DNA from: Gemmatimonadaceae bacterium
GTDB taxonomy: Bacteria > Gemmatimonadota > Gemmatimonadetes > Gemmatimonadales > Gemmatimonadaceae
Length of the DNA stretch: 40,979 nucleotides
Direction of reading: 5' to 3'
NCBI GenBank assembly: GCA_016741895.1
Contig: JACVCT010000004.1
Location: 6,751 to 47,729 of the forward strand
Shown: positions 18,271 through 27,510 of the stretch, piece by piece
Position numbering within the stretch: the first letter of the stretch is position 1
Layout of the letters: each line of letters starts with the position of its first letter
Made by a program: the position numbers and the translations under genes
Notes under the pieces: model-generated
What the model was told of the DNA's origin: nothing
Database searches by the model: none
What the model saw: only the letters and a program-made list of their open reading frames with translations

Positions 18271-19209
18271 ATGGCCGAATCATCCCCCGCACGTCGCCCC
18301 ACGCTGGCGCATCGTCTCGAATACGCCGCCACACGCGGCGCCGTCGCGGCCCTCCGCCTGCTGGGCTGGCGTGGCGCCAGTTGGGTGGGAGGACGGCTGG
18401 CCCGCTTTGCCTACCGGCCACTGGGCATCCGCCGGGGCGTCGTGGAACGCCAGATCGCGGCGGCCTTTCCGGATCTGTCGCCCGCCGACGTGCAACGTCT
18501 GGCCGAACGCTCCTACGACAACCTGGGCCGCACCTCCATCGAGGCCGCCATTCTCCCCGGCACCTCACGCGAGGATCTGCTCGCGCGCGTTGAACGCGTG
18601 AGTGGATGGGAACACGTGGAAGCCGCTCTCGCCAAGGGGCAGGGCATCATCTGCGTCACCGGGCACCTCGGCAACTGGGAACTGGGTGGGGCCTTCGTGG
18701 CCGCCCGCGGCGTACCCATTGATGCCGTGGCGCGCGGCATGGCCAATCCGATCTTCGAAGCCTATGTCACGCGCACGCGCCACGACATCGGCATGACGGT
18801 CATCCACGACAAGGACGCCGTGCGCCGCACGCCGCGCGCCCTGCGGGACAACCACCTCGTGGCCTTCCTCAGTGATCACGACGCACTCGGACTGGCCAGC
18901 ACCTTCGTGCCCTTCTTTGGTCGTCCGGCCAAGACGCCGCGCGGACCGGCGGTGTTTGCCCTGCGCTTCGACGCGCCCGTGCTGTTCATGGTCTTCGTGC
19001 GCCTGCCCAGCGGACGCTACGCCTTCGAGTGTGAACCGGTGGTTGTGGAGCGCACGGGAGACCGCGAGCAGGACATCGACGCCATCGTGCGACGCTACAC
19101 CGTCATGCTCGAGGCCAAGGTGCGCGAATACCCCGAGCAGTACTTCTGGCAGCACCGGCGCTGGCGCCGCCAGCCGCCCGACACGCCCGCGCATTTGCGT
19201 GAACCCTGA
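18271..19209 (+). CDS. LpxL/HtrB-like lysophospholipid (lipid A) acyltransferase
   Basis: 'GQGIICVTGHLGNWELGGAFVAARGVPIDAVAR', 'VAFLSDHDALGLASTFVPFFGRPAKTPRGPAVFALRFDAPV'. Confidence 0.9.
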   Translation: MAESSPARRPTLAHRLEYAATRGAVAALRLLGWRGASWVGGRLARFAYRPLGIRRGVVERQIAAAFPDLSPADVQRLAERSYDNLGRTSIEAAILPGTSREDLLARVERVSGWEHVEAALAKGQGIICVTGHLGNWELGGAFVAARGVPIDAVARGMANPIFEAYVTRTRHDIGMTVIHDKDAVRRTPRALRDNHLVAFLSDHDALGLASTFVPFFGRPAKTPRGPAVFALRFDAPVLFMVFVRLPSGRYAFECEPVVVERTGDREQDIDAIVRRYTVMLEAKVREYPEQYFWQHRRWRRQPPDTPAHLREP

Positions 19210-19221
19210 CATGTGTCCCGC

Positions 19222-20001
19222 ATGAGCCCTCGTCGCAAGCGCGACAGCGCCGGCCGCACGACGGGCGCACGGCGCCGCGTCGGGTGGCGTCTCTGGCTGC
19301 GTCGCGCCGCCATGGCCCTTGGCGTGTTTCTCCTGCTGCCCGTGCCGGCCATTCTGCTGTTTTCCGTGGTGGACCCGCCCATCACGGCGGTCATGCTGGC
19401 CCGCGCCGGCAGCCGCCTCATGGACGGCACCCGACCCGTCTTTCCTCGTCACACCCCGGTGTCGCGCGCGCAGCAGTCGCCGCGCCTGCGCCGCGCCGTG
19501 CTGGCCTCGGAAGACGACCGATTCTACCTGCACTTCGGCATCGACACGCTCGAACTGCGCAAGGCGCTTGAACGTCGTCGCCAGGGCGGGCGTCTGCGTG
19601 GCGCCAGCACGCTCACGCAGCAGGTGGCCAAGAACATCTTTCTCTGGAATGGCCGCTCCTACGTCCGCAAGGGTCTCGAGGTGTACCTCACGCTCTGGCT
19701 CGAACTGCTGCTGAGCAAGGAGCGCATCCTCGACCTCTACATCAACCTGGCCGAGTGGGGCCCCGATGAGTTCGGCGCGGAAGCGGGAGCGCAGCGGCAC
19801 TTCCGCAAGAGTGCGGCGGCGCTCACGCGTGAGGAAGCCGCGCGCATGGCGGCCATTCTGCCCGCACCACGCCGCTGGTCGCCAAAGGGCAACATCGCCA
19901 CACGCCGGGCGGCCGTCATTCTTGAGCGCATGAACTACCCGGCGCCGCGTGAACTGCCGGAAACGTCACCGTCATCACGTCGCCGCGCGCAACGTCGCTA
20001 G
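19222..20001 (+). CDS. mtgA: Monofunctional biosynthetic peptidoglycan transglycosylase
   Basis: GT51 motifs 'AVLASEDDRFYLHFGID', 'RGASTLTQQVAKNIFLW', 'RKGLEVYLTLWLELLLSKERILDLYINLAEWG'. Confidence 0.93.
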   Translation: MSPRRKRDSAGRTTGARRRVGWRLWLRRAAMALGVFLLLPVPAILLFSVVDPPITAVMLARAGSRLMDGTRPVFPRHTPVSRAQQSPRLRRAVLASEDDRFYLHFGIDTLELRKALERRRQGGRLRGASTLTQQVAKNIFLWNGRSYVRKGLEVYLTLWLELLLSKERILDLYINLAEWGPDEFGAEAGAQRHFRKSAAALTREEAARMAAILPAPRRWSPKGNIATRRAAVILERMNYPAPRELPETSPSSRRRAQRR

Positions 20002-20055
20002 CGTCGACGGGTACCACGACCTACACTCCTTCGTATCCTCCCGCTTTTCACCAGC

Positions 20056-21138
20056 GTGACTGCCATGCGTTCTGTGCGTTTCGTTTCAACCGGTCTGCTG
20101 TCCGGTGCCCTGCTCACCACCGCGCTCGTGCCGTCGCTTTCGGCGCAGCCCAACACCACCGGCAGTGGCGCTGGGAGTGCCGCGCGCACTTCGGGTTCGG
20201 CAGCCAAACCAGCTTCCGCGAAGTCCGCCACGGCCGACACCGGCCGCAAGAAGGTGCGTGGTTCACTCGGCCCGCAGGCCGGTGACCGACACATGGCCTT
20301 CCGCGACGCCGGCAGCGACGCCGACTCCCTCTGGCCGCCCAAGATGCCGGCGCCCCTGCCCGGCTCCATTCTCCCCGCGAAGCGCATCATTGCCTTCTAC
20401 GGCAATCCGCTCAGCCGCCGCATGGGCATTCTTGGCGAGTTCGATCCGCCGGAGATGATGCGCAAGCTGGATGCCGAGGTGGCGGCGTGGAACAAGGCCG
20501 ATCCGGCGCACCCGGTGCAGCCCGCCATGCACCTCATTGCCATGGTGGCCAACCCGCACCCCGGTCCCAGCGGCAAGTACCGCACCCGCATGGACAGCTC
20601 GCTCATCGAAAAGGTGTACGGCTGGGCGAAGAGCAAGAACGCCATCATGTTCGTGGACCTGCAGGTGGGTCAGAGCACGCTACGTGACGAACTGCCGTGG
20701 ATCGAGAAGTTCCTCGTGCGCCCCGACGTGCACCTGGGCATCGACCCCGAGTTCTCCATGAAGAACGGCGGCATCCCCGGCAAGCGAATCGGTACCTACG
20801 ACGCCGCCGACATCAACTACGCCATTCGCTACCTCGCCAATCTCGTCGAGAAGCACAACCTGCCGCCCAAGATTCTGGTCGTGCATCGCTTCACGCCCAA
20901 GGGCGTGACCAACGCCAAGGACATCAAGCTCGATCCGCCCGTGCAGGTGGTCATGCACATGGACGGATTCGGGGCGCCCTGGCTCAAGCGCGACACCTAC
21001 TGGCGTGACATCAAGAAGGAACCGGTGCAGTTCACGGGCTGGAAGCAGTTCACGAAGCTCAAGAACGACAAGCCGGCCACTTCACGGGAAGAGATCTTGC
21101 GGCTCTGGCCGGTGCCGCTGTACATCCAGTTGCAGTAA
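20056..21138 (+). CDS. Conserved secreted hypothetical protein
   Basis: Signal peptide and a well-formed 360 aa ORF with typical codon usage; no recognised family. Confidence 0.75.
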   Translation: MTAMRSVRFVSTGLLSGALLTTALVPSLSAQPNTTGSGAGSAARTSGSAAKPASAKSATADTGRKKVRGSLGPQAGDRHMAFRDAGSDADSLWPPKMPAPLPGSILPAKRIIAFYGNPLSRRMGILGEFDPPEMMRKLDAEVAAWNKADPAHPVQPAMHLIAMVANPHPGPSGKYRTRMDSSLIEKVYGWAKSKNAIMFVDLQVGQSTLRDELPWIEKFLVRPDVHLGIDPEFSMKNGGIPGKRIGTYDAADINYAIRYLANLVEKHNLPPKILVVHRFTPKGVTNAKDIKLDPPVQVVMHMDGFGAPWLKRDTYWRDIKKEPVQFTGWKQFTKLKNDKPATSREEILRLWPVPLYIQLQ

Positions 21139-21190
21139 GCCTCACTCACCCGCGACGCTTGCCCGTCGCTTCCCCGCCTCCGGAGTGCGC

Positions 21191-22120
21191 ATGCCGAAGC
21201 CTGATGACGTGTCCCACAGCCGCCGTCATCTGGTCTCCGGCCTCGGCGTCACGCTGGGGGCGGCGGCCGTTGTGGGACCGGCGTTTGCGGCACCGGCCCT
21301 CGCGGCCGCGTCGTCGGACAGGTCTTTGGAGGCCTCGTCGCTGCCCGCGGAGCGCCCCCTGATGGCCGGACGGCTCAGGCAATCGGTGGCGCGCTGGTGT
21401 TTTGCGCGCACGCCCATTCACGACCTGTGCCGCGAAGCCAGGCGCATCGGCCTCGTGGGCATCGACCTGCTGGGCCCCGAGGAGTGGAGCATCCCGGCGC
21501 AGTACGGCCTCGAATGCACCATGGGCAACAGCTGGGGCAGCATTCCCGTGGGCTTCAATCGCCTCGAGCACCACGACAAGCTCGTGAATGACGGGACTCC
21601 GTACATCGCGCGCGCCGCAGCCGCCGGCGTCAAACGCATCGTGGTGTTCAGCGGCAATCGCAACGGTCTCGCTGACCGCGAAGGCATTGCCAATTGCATT
21701 GCGGGGCTCAAGCGCCTCATGCCCGTCGCCGAGCAGCATGGCGTGGTGTTGTGCATGGAGATGCTCAACAGCAAGGTCGACCACAAGGACTATCACGCCG
21801 ACCACACCGCCTGGGCGGTGGCCGTCGCCGAAGGCGTGAACAGTCCGTCGTTCCGCCTGCTCTACGACATCTACCACATGCAGGTCATGGAGGGCGATGT
21901 GATTGCGACCATCGGCCGAGCGTGGCCATGGATTGCGCATTTCCATACCGCCGGCGTGCCGGGGCGGCACGAGATTGGTGATGCACAGGAGCTCAACTAT
22001 CGCGCCATTGCGCGCGCGATTGCCGATCGCGGATACGAGGGAGTGTTCGCACATGAGTTCATGCCGGAGAAGGCGGGGTTCGAGACGTTGGGGGAGGCGG
22101 TACGCATCTGTACGGTCTGA
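21191..22120 (+). CDS. Hydroxypyruvate isomerase-like TIM-barrel protein with Tat-like signal
   Basis: 'SRRHLVSGLGVTLGAAA' leader; 'VVLCMEMLNSKVDHKDYHADHTAWAVAV', 'LLYDIYHMQVMEGDVIATI', 'HFHTAGVPGRHEIGDAQELNY'. Confidence 0.88.
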   Translation: MPKPDDVSHSRRHLVSGLGVTLGAAAVVGPAFAAPALAAASSDRSLEASSLPAERPLMAGRLRQSVARWCFARTPIHDLCREARRIGLVGIDLLGPEEWSIPAQYGLECTMGNSWGSIPVGFNRLEHHDKLVNDGTPYIARAAAAGVKRIVVFSGNRNGLADREGIANCIAGLKRLMPVAEQHGVVLCMEMLNSKVDHKDYHADHTAWAVAVAEGVNSPSFRLLYDIYHMQVMEGDVIATIGRAWPWIAHFHTAGVPGRHEIGDAQELNYRAIARAIADRGYEGVFAHEFMPEKAGFETLGEAVRICTV

Positions 22121-22215
22121 CTGCGGTCGGGGTCGGGGTGCGCCATCCGCAGTTCTGGGCTCTGGGCTGTGGGTTGTGAGTGGGAGTGGTGCGGCGGGGG
22201 GCATCACGTGATTCG

Positions 22216-22266
22216 CCAGACCCAGACCCAGACCCAGACCCAAACCCAGACCCAGACCCAAACCCC
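22216..22266. repeat. Hexameric CCAGAC/CCAAAC tandem repeat
   Basis: Direct reading: ccagacccagacccagacccagacccaaacccagacccagacccaaacccc. Confidence 0.9.
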
Positions 22267-22466
22267 GACTCCGACCTGGACCTCTGCCCGGACCCCGACC
22301 GCCCGTTCCACCGGCGTCGCGTAAACGCGAGAGCCCCCGCCGCCACACCACTCAAACGCACAGCCCACAGCCCACGGCGCAATGCAGTGGACGGCGCAAA
22401 CCGGTGTACCGCGCCCCGCCGTTACTACTGACTTTCCCGTTGACAACCGTCCCTGCCCGCCCCATA

Positions 22467-22484
22467 CTACGGAAGAACCCGTAG
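22467..22484. promoter_or_regulatory. Candidate BlaI-type operator
   Basis: Inverted repeat ctacgg-aagaac-ccgtag ending 10 nt before the blaI-like ATG. Confidence 0.35.
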
Positions 22485-22494
22485 CCACGCACCC

Positions 22495-22872
22495 ATGTCC
22501 GACCTCCACTTCCCCCCGCGCGAACTCGCCGTCATGTCCGTCCTCTGGCGCCTCGGCTCTGCCACCGTCGCCGAAGTCCGCGAATATCTCGACGAAGACC
22601 TCGCCTACACCTCCGTGCTCTCCGCCCTCCAGATCCTCGAGGACAAGGGCTACGTGCGGCACGAGGCCGAAGGCCGCGCCTACCGCTACATCCCCACCGT
22701 CGCGGCCGACAAGGCCGGCCGCAGCGCCATCACGCGCATCAAGGACGCGATCTTCCAGGGCTCCGCCGAACGCCTGTTCGCGCAGCTCGTCGCCGATCGC
22801 CGACTGAGTCGGGAGGAACTCCAGCGCATGCGTGAACTGCTGGCCGAACGACTGGGAGACGACGATGCCTGA
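22495..22872 (+). CDS. BlaI/MecI/CopY-family transcriptional regulator
   Basis: 'LAVMSVLWRLGSATVAEVREYLDEDLAYTSVLSALQILEDKGYVRHEAEGRAYRYIPTV'. Confidence 0.93.
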   Translation: MSDLHFPPRELAVMSVLWRLGSATVAEVREYLDEDLAYTSVLSALQILEDKGYVRHEAEGRAYRYIPTVAADKAGRSAITRIKDAIFQGSAERLFAQLVADRRLSREELQRMRELLAERLGDDDA

Positions 22873-24466
22873 GACGATGCCTGAACTGTTCCTGCTCCCG
22901 TCATCCGCGGGCGTGTTTGCCTGGCTGCTGACCTGGCTGGTCACCGCCACGCTCATCTCGTTCAGCCTGGCCGGCTTGGCGCTCCTGCTCGAGCGCGTGC
23001 TGCGTGGACTCGTGCCGGCGCGCCTGCTCTGGGCTGGCGCCATGGCGGTCGCGCTTGCGCTGACATTGACACAGCCGCTGCGCAGGTCGCCGCTGACCGC
23101 ACCATCCGCTGCCCGCGTCGCGCTGCCACTTCGCCTCGAACCAACGCCTGTTGCGCCGTCGCCCTTCGAGCGCGCGCTGAACACGCTGCGGGCTGCCGCG
23201 ACCACACTGCCTTCGGCATTCAGCAACACCGGTTCGGCCGTCGCGCAGCAGCTGCGCGATGGGCTGACGCGTACCTCACCCCTCGTGCAAGGCACCGTGC
23301 AAGGCGGTCTGCTGCTGGCCTGGCCACTCGCGTCGTCGCTGTTGGCTGTGCTGCTGTTCGCGAGCTATCGCCGTCAGCGCCGCCTTCTGGCCAACGCACC
23401 CATGGCCCTGGTCAACGCGCAGCCCGTGCGGCTCAGTGGCGACTTCGGTCCCGCCGTGGTGGGGCTGCGGCGTCCCGACATCGTGCTGCCGGAGTGGCTG
23501 CTTTCACGAAGCACACGTGAGCAGCAGTTGGTGGTGGCGCACGAACGCTCGCACGTGGAGGCGGGTGACCATGTCCTGCTGCTCGCCGCCAACGTTGCCG
23601 TCGTCCTCATGCCGTGGAACGCCGCGCTCTGGTTCATGGCCTCGCGGCTGCGTCTGGCCATCGAACTCGATTGCGACGCCCGTGTGCTCGCACAACTGGC
23701 GGCCCCCCGCGAGTACGGTCAGTTGCTCATTGAACTCTCGGCCGCCCTGCAACCCGCGCGTCGTCTGCATGCTGTGCCTGCCTTTTCCTACCGCGCGTCC
23801 CACCTCGAACGGAGACTGCATACCATGACCGCACGCCCTGTCCGCTTCCGTCAGGCCCGCCGCATCACTGGCATCCTCATGGCCACCGCCACGCTGGCCG
23901 TGGCCTGCAAGGCCGAATTGCCCACCGCCACGGATGTCGCCGCCATGGACGTGGCCAGCGCACAGCGCAAGGCCGTGGCCTTCACCGGTCAGTCGGATGA
24001 CGCGCGGTACTTCGTCAACGGCGTCGAGACCAGCAAGGCGGACGCCATGAAGATTTCGTCCGACCGCATTGCCACCATCGAGGTACGCAAGAGCGACAAG
24101 GGCGAACAGCTCATGTTCGTGGCCACCACGGATGCCAGCAAGACAGCCGGCTTCTCGGCCATCGAGGACACCCGCACCGACACGGCCGCCAGGAACGTCA
24201 TACGCCTCCGCCGCGCGGACAGCGGCGTCGTGACCTTGCGTGCCTCCACCGACAGCAGCCCCACGCGCATTCGCCTGTCGTCAAAGGCCAGTACCGGTCC
24301 CACGCCGCTCTTCATTCTCGACGGCAAGCGCGTCGACGAAGCCGCCATGAATCGCCTCGCGCCCTCGACCATCGAATCCGTGGAAGTGATCAAGGGCGCG
24401 GCCGGTGTGGCGCTTTACGGCAACGATGCCGCGAACGGCGTCGTCGTCATCAAGACCAGGCGATAA
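22865..24466 (+). CDS. M56 (BlaR1/MecR1-like) metallopeptidase with TonB-receptor plug-like C-terminus
   Basis: 'VAHERSHVEAGDHVLLLAANVAVVLMPWNAALWFMASRLRLAIELDCDARVL' (M56); C-terminal 'PLFILDGKRVDEAAMNRLAPSTIESVEVIKGAAGVALYGNDAANGVVVIKTRR' (plug-like). Confidence 0.9.
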   Translation: MPETMPELFLLPSSAGVFAWLLTWLVTATLISFSLAGLALLLERVLRGLVPARLLWAGAMAVALALTLTQPLRRSPLTAPSAARVALPLRLEPTPVAPSPFERALNTLRAAATTLPSAFSNTGSAVAQQLRDGLTRTSPLVQGTVQGGLLLAWPLASSLLAVLLFASYRRQRRLLANAPMALVNAQPVRLSGDFGPAVVGLRRPDIVLPEWLLSRSTREQQLVVAHERSHVEAGDHVLLLAANVAVVLMPWNAALWFMASRLRLAIELDCDARVLAQLAAPREYGQLLIELSAALQPARRLHAVPAFSYRASHLERRLHTMTARPVRFRQARRITGILMATATLAVACKAELPTATDVAAMDVASAQRKAVAFTGQSDDARYFVNGVETSKADAMKISSDRIATIEVRKSDKGEQLMFVATTDASKTAGFSAIEDTRTDTAARNVIRLRRADSGVVTLRASTDSSPTRIRLSSKASTGPTPLFILDGKRVDEAAMNRLAPSTIESVEVIKGAAGVALYGNDAANGVVVIKTRR

Positions 24467-24487
24467 CACGACACATGGAGCGGGGGG

Positions 24488-24880
24488 CTAGTACGCCACC
24501 CGCTCCACGTCGGTGCCAACAAAGGCCTCACCCACAGCCAGCACCGGCTCACCACTCTCGATGGCCAGCGCATAGGCCATGCAGTCGCCGAATCCCAGCG
24601 CCGCCGCATGACGGCCTGCACCGAATGTGCGCGCGGCCTCACGCGCCCGGTGGGCCTGTGATTCGGTGAACGGCAGCACCGTCACCTCGAGTTCGCGCAG
24701 CAGGGCATCGAGCTCGAGGTCCACGCCACCCTGCCGCTCACCCAGCAGCAGCAGCGCCGCATCCACCACCGTGGCCGCAGAGATGGCCCGCACCGGCGCC
24801 CGCATGATGGCCGTGTGCAGCAGCGACGCATCGGCCTCGTTGCGCCAAAGCGCCCGCAGCGCTGACGTGGTCAGAATCAC
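24488..24880 (-). CDS. vapC: PIN-domain VapC-like toxin, first acidic residue substituted
   Basis: 'MILTTSALRAL...ISAATVVDAALLLLGER...FGAGRHAAALGFGDCMAYALA' matches VapC layout; GTG start overlaps the vapB stop. Confidence 0.85.
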   Translation of the reverse strand: MILTTSALRALWRNEADASLLHTAIMRAPVRAISAATVVDAALLLLGERQGGVDLELDALLRELEVTVLPFTESQAHRAREAARTFGAGRHAAALGFGDCMAYALAIESGEPVLAVGEAFVGTDVERVAY

Positions 24881-25122
24881 GCGCCAGCCTCCGTCACCCT
24901 GCCCGCTTCAGGATACGCACGAATGCGCTCCTGAATGCGCTCGATGCGCGCCCACGACTTCTCCACCGCGCCAAGGCGGCGCAGGCGTTCACGTGTGAGC
25001 CGCTCGCGCACCGCGTGCTGGATGGTGTCGGTGATGGTCTCACCGGTCAGGTCCGCCAGCTCCCTGATGAGCTTTTCGGCGTCAGGACTCTTGAGGTTGA
25101 TGGCCATGGTGGAATTATCCAT
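24877..25122 (-). CDS. vapB: VapB-like antitoxin
   Basis: 'MAINLKSPDAEKLIRELADLTGETITDTIQHAVRERLTRERLRR' matches VapB/Rv0623-type antitoxins; coupled to vapC. Confidence 0.88.
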   Translation of the reverse strand: MDNSTMAINLKSPDAEKLIRELADLTGETITDTIQHAVRERLTRERLRRLGAVEKSWARIERIQERIRAYPEAGRVTEAGA

Positions 25123-25158
25123 GCCGGTCCACCAGTCAACAAGGGTCTGCTCCCGTGG

Positions 25159-26970
25159 TCAATCCTTCCTGGTTTCGAACCCGAACGGCTGCTGCACGAG
25201 CTGCTTCACGGGCTGACCGCCATTCCTCGCCGGCGTGAAGCGTGCGCTCGGCAGGAAGTGTTCGACGGCCGCCGAAAAGAGCGAGTCGGTGGAGCGCAAG
25301 ACGCGGATGCTGCCAGGAACAACCGTTCCGTCCACATCCACCACGAATTGCGCCAGCACCTCGCCGTTCAGACCACGCGCTCTTGCTTCGACGGGATACG
25401 CCGGGCCGCGGCTGCCGGGCGCAAACATCGCCGGCACTTCAACCTCGAAATCGAACAGCGCACGACCCGCTGCCCCCTGCGCACTGTCCGCTGCCGGTCG
25501 GGCTTGCACCGCTGGACGGGCCGACGCGCCTGCCCTGCGCGCCGCATTGAGTGAATCGAGGCGGGCGCGTGAAAGTGAATCCGCCCGCGCGCTGATCCGG
25601 ACCACTGACGCCGAACCATCGAGGCGGAACGAAAACGGCTGCTGCACGAGCTGCGCCATCGGCTGTTGCTGACGCATGGCCGGCAGGAACCGCATGTCGC
25701 GCAGTGCGGTCACGACGGTTTGTGCGAGCTCGGGATGTTGCGCCAGCAGCACCTTGATGGATTCGCCCCGCACACTGCCGTTTGCCTCCACGACAAACTG
25801 CACGAGCACGTCACCCTGCACGCCCTGCGTCCGCAACGAGTCCGGGTACCGTGGCCCCGACGTGCCCGGGGCCAGGACCGCCGGCTTGTCCACCTGAAAG
25901 TCGAAGTACACGCCAGCGCGCGACGGCTGCGACGCCACCGAATCGGAGGCGGGGCTCACGGCGCTGTCAGCAGCGGCAGACGGCAGCACCTGCGGCACGG
26001 CAGGCCCTGCGAGGTTGCCGGCGATCTGCCGCGAGCAGGCGGCATTGAGCAATCCGAACGTGATGGCCGCCACCGCCAACTTTGCCAGCGGACTCTTGAG
26101 GGGCATGGGGGATGTCATGGCACGCATTCTCCTGGAAAGTTGTGAAGCGGAAGGGACAAGCAAGGGCGCGAGATGCGGCGTGTACTGCGGACGATGCCGC
26201 ATGTGCGCAATGAGCAGCAGCAGGCGCGGATACTGCGATGCGGCATCGGGATGGGCCCTGAGCGTCCGTGCATCGCAGTCGATTTCCATGGCCAGACGCA
26301 TGCGCTGCGTCATCCACCAGATCACAGGATTCCACGGGGTGATCATCGTGGCGAGTACACCACCCCACACCAGCCATGGATCGCCCGCGCGCCGATGTTC
26401 CAGCTCATGATGCAGCACAAGGCGCTGCAATCGCTCATCCAGTTCCCACAGCCACTCCGGCATGAGCAGCGATGCGCGCCCCACACCAATCACGGCCGGT
26501 CCGACATGCTGCGTGCGCAGCACGGTCTCACCGAGCAACACATCCCTGCGCGCCGCGCGCTGAGCACGGCGCAACACCATCGCCCCGCGCAGCACGAGAC
26601 CGGCCATCACGAGCGACAGCACGCCCCACACGGTGGCTACGGTTGCCACGGGTGACAGACTGGACACCGTCCACACGCGCTCCGGAGCCGGCGTCAGCAC
26701 AGCGGACGGCCCCACGGCAACGGCAGCCGCTGGCGGCTCGTACGGATGCACCACCCATTCCGGCGCGATGCGCGGCATCATGAACCAGCCCAAGACCGGC
26801 CAGATCACTGCCAGCGCGAGCATGCCCGCCCAGAGAAACCGGCGCGGCCGCCCGAATGAGGCCACCAGCAATTCGGCAGCAAGAACCGACAGGCCGACGA
26901 GCGCCGAGAACGCCAGGCTCGCACCCAACCACGTGAGTACCACAGTCCAGGTGACTGACACGTCGCTCAT
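25159..26970 (-). CDS. M56 metallopeptidase with two C-terminal TonB-type domains
   Basis: 'VLHHELEHRRAGDPWLVWGGVLATMITPWNPVIWWMTQRMRLAMEIDCDARTL'; two repeats 'PRYPDSLRTQGVQGDVLVQFVVEANGSV' and 'PAYPVEARARGLNGEVLAQFVVDVDGTV'. Confidence 0.92.
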   Translation of the reverse strand: MSDVSVTWTVVLTWLGASLAFSALVGLSVLAAELLVASFGRPRRFLWAGMLALAVIWPVLGWFMMPRIAPEWVVHPYEPPAAAVAVGPSAVLTPAPERVWTVSSLSPVATVATVWGVLSLVMAGLVLRGAMVLRRAQRAARRDVLLGETVLRTQHVGPAVIGVGRASLLMPEWLWELDERLQRLVLHHELEHRRAGDPWLVWGGVLATMITPWNPVIWWMTQRMRLAMEIDCDARTLRAHPDAASQYPRLLLLIAHMRHRPQYTPHLAPLLVPSASQLSRRMRAMTSPMPLKSPLAKLAVAAITFGLLNAACSRQIAGNLAGPAVPQVLPSAAADSAVSPASDSVASQPSRAGVYFDFQVDKPAVLAPGTSGPRYPDSLRTQGVQGDVLVQFVVEANGSVRGESIKVLLAQHPELAQTVVTALRDMRFLPAMRQQQPMAQLVQQPFSFRLDGSASVVRISARADSLSRARLDSLNAARRAGASARPAVQARPAADSAQGAAGRALFDFEVEVPAMFAPGSRGPAYPVEARARGLNGEVLAQFVVDVDGTVVPGSIRVLRSTDSLFSAAVEHFLPSARFTPARNGGQPVKQLVQQPFGFETRKD

Positions 26971-27416
26971 CGTCCCCCCCGCTTGGACGGCCCTGAACCG
27001 CGACGTGTCGCGTTCGCGGGAGTCGAGCGACCGCCGACCTCATTCGACGTCTTGGCGTCCACCGCCGCCAGTGACCGCGCCAATTCCTGCAATTCTTCGG
27101 CGGAGAGCTCTTCATCGTGCACGAGCTGCGCCAACAGCGCCTTGGGCGAACCGCCGAAGAAGCTGTGCAGCACACGCGACAACGCGTTGCGCTGCGCCGA
27201 TTGCTGCGCGACCACGGGGAAGTAGCGATGCGCCCGGCCCTCCTCCTCCCGTCGCACGAAACGCTTGGTTTCGAGATTGCGGAGGATGGTGAGGATGGTG
27301 GTGTAGGCCAGCGGATCGCCCACCGCCTCACGCACTTCGCTCACCGTACCCGACCCCAATCGCCAGAGCGCCGCCATCACGTCCAGCTCGCGCTCGCCCA
27401 ACGGTGCATCCGTCAT
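26967..27416 (-). CDS. BlaI/MecI-family transcriptional regulator
   Basis: 'ERELDVMAALWRLGSGTVSEVREAVGDPLAYTTILTILRNLETKRFVRREEEGRAHRYFPVV'; 4-bp overlap with the M56 gene. Confidence 0.93.
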   Translation of the reverse strand: MTDAPLGERELDVMAALWRLGSGTVSEVREAVGDPLAYTTILTILRNLETKRFVRREEEGRAHRYFPVVAQQSAQRNALSRVLHSFFGGSPKALLAQLVHDEELSAEELQELARSLAAVDAKTSNEVGGRSTPANATRRGSGPSKRGGR

Positions 27417-27448
27417 GTCGCCTCCGTCGCCCGCAGGTCTCAAGTACC

Positions 27449-27484
27449 AGGCCGATAGTACTAACGTTTTAGTACTATCGGCCT
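27449..27484. promoter_or_regulatory. Perfect palindrome, candidate BlaI-type operator
   Basis: aggccgatagtacta-acgttt-tagtactatcggcct, 15-bp perfect arms, 32 bp upstream of the minus-strand blaI start. Confidence 0.65.
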
Positions 27485-27510
27485 AGTAGACAATCCTGTC
27501 AAGCCCGGAC

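Noticed and set aside
18565-19800. 411 aa minus-strand ORF over the acyltransferase and mtgA
   Set aside because: Antisense shadow of two well-recognised genes.
21146-22351. 401 aa minus-strand ORF with Gly-Leu repeats
   Set aside because: Antisense to the isomerase; the repeats are translation of the hexamer tract.
22204-23295. 363 aa minus-strand ORF ending in VWVWVWVW
   Set aside because: Shadow of blaI/M56 and the hexamer repeat; no domain.
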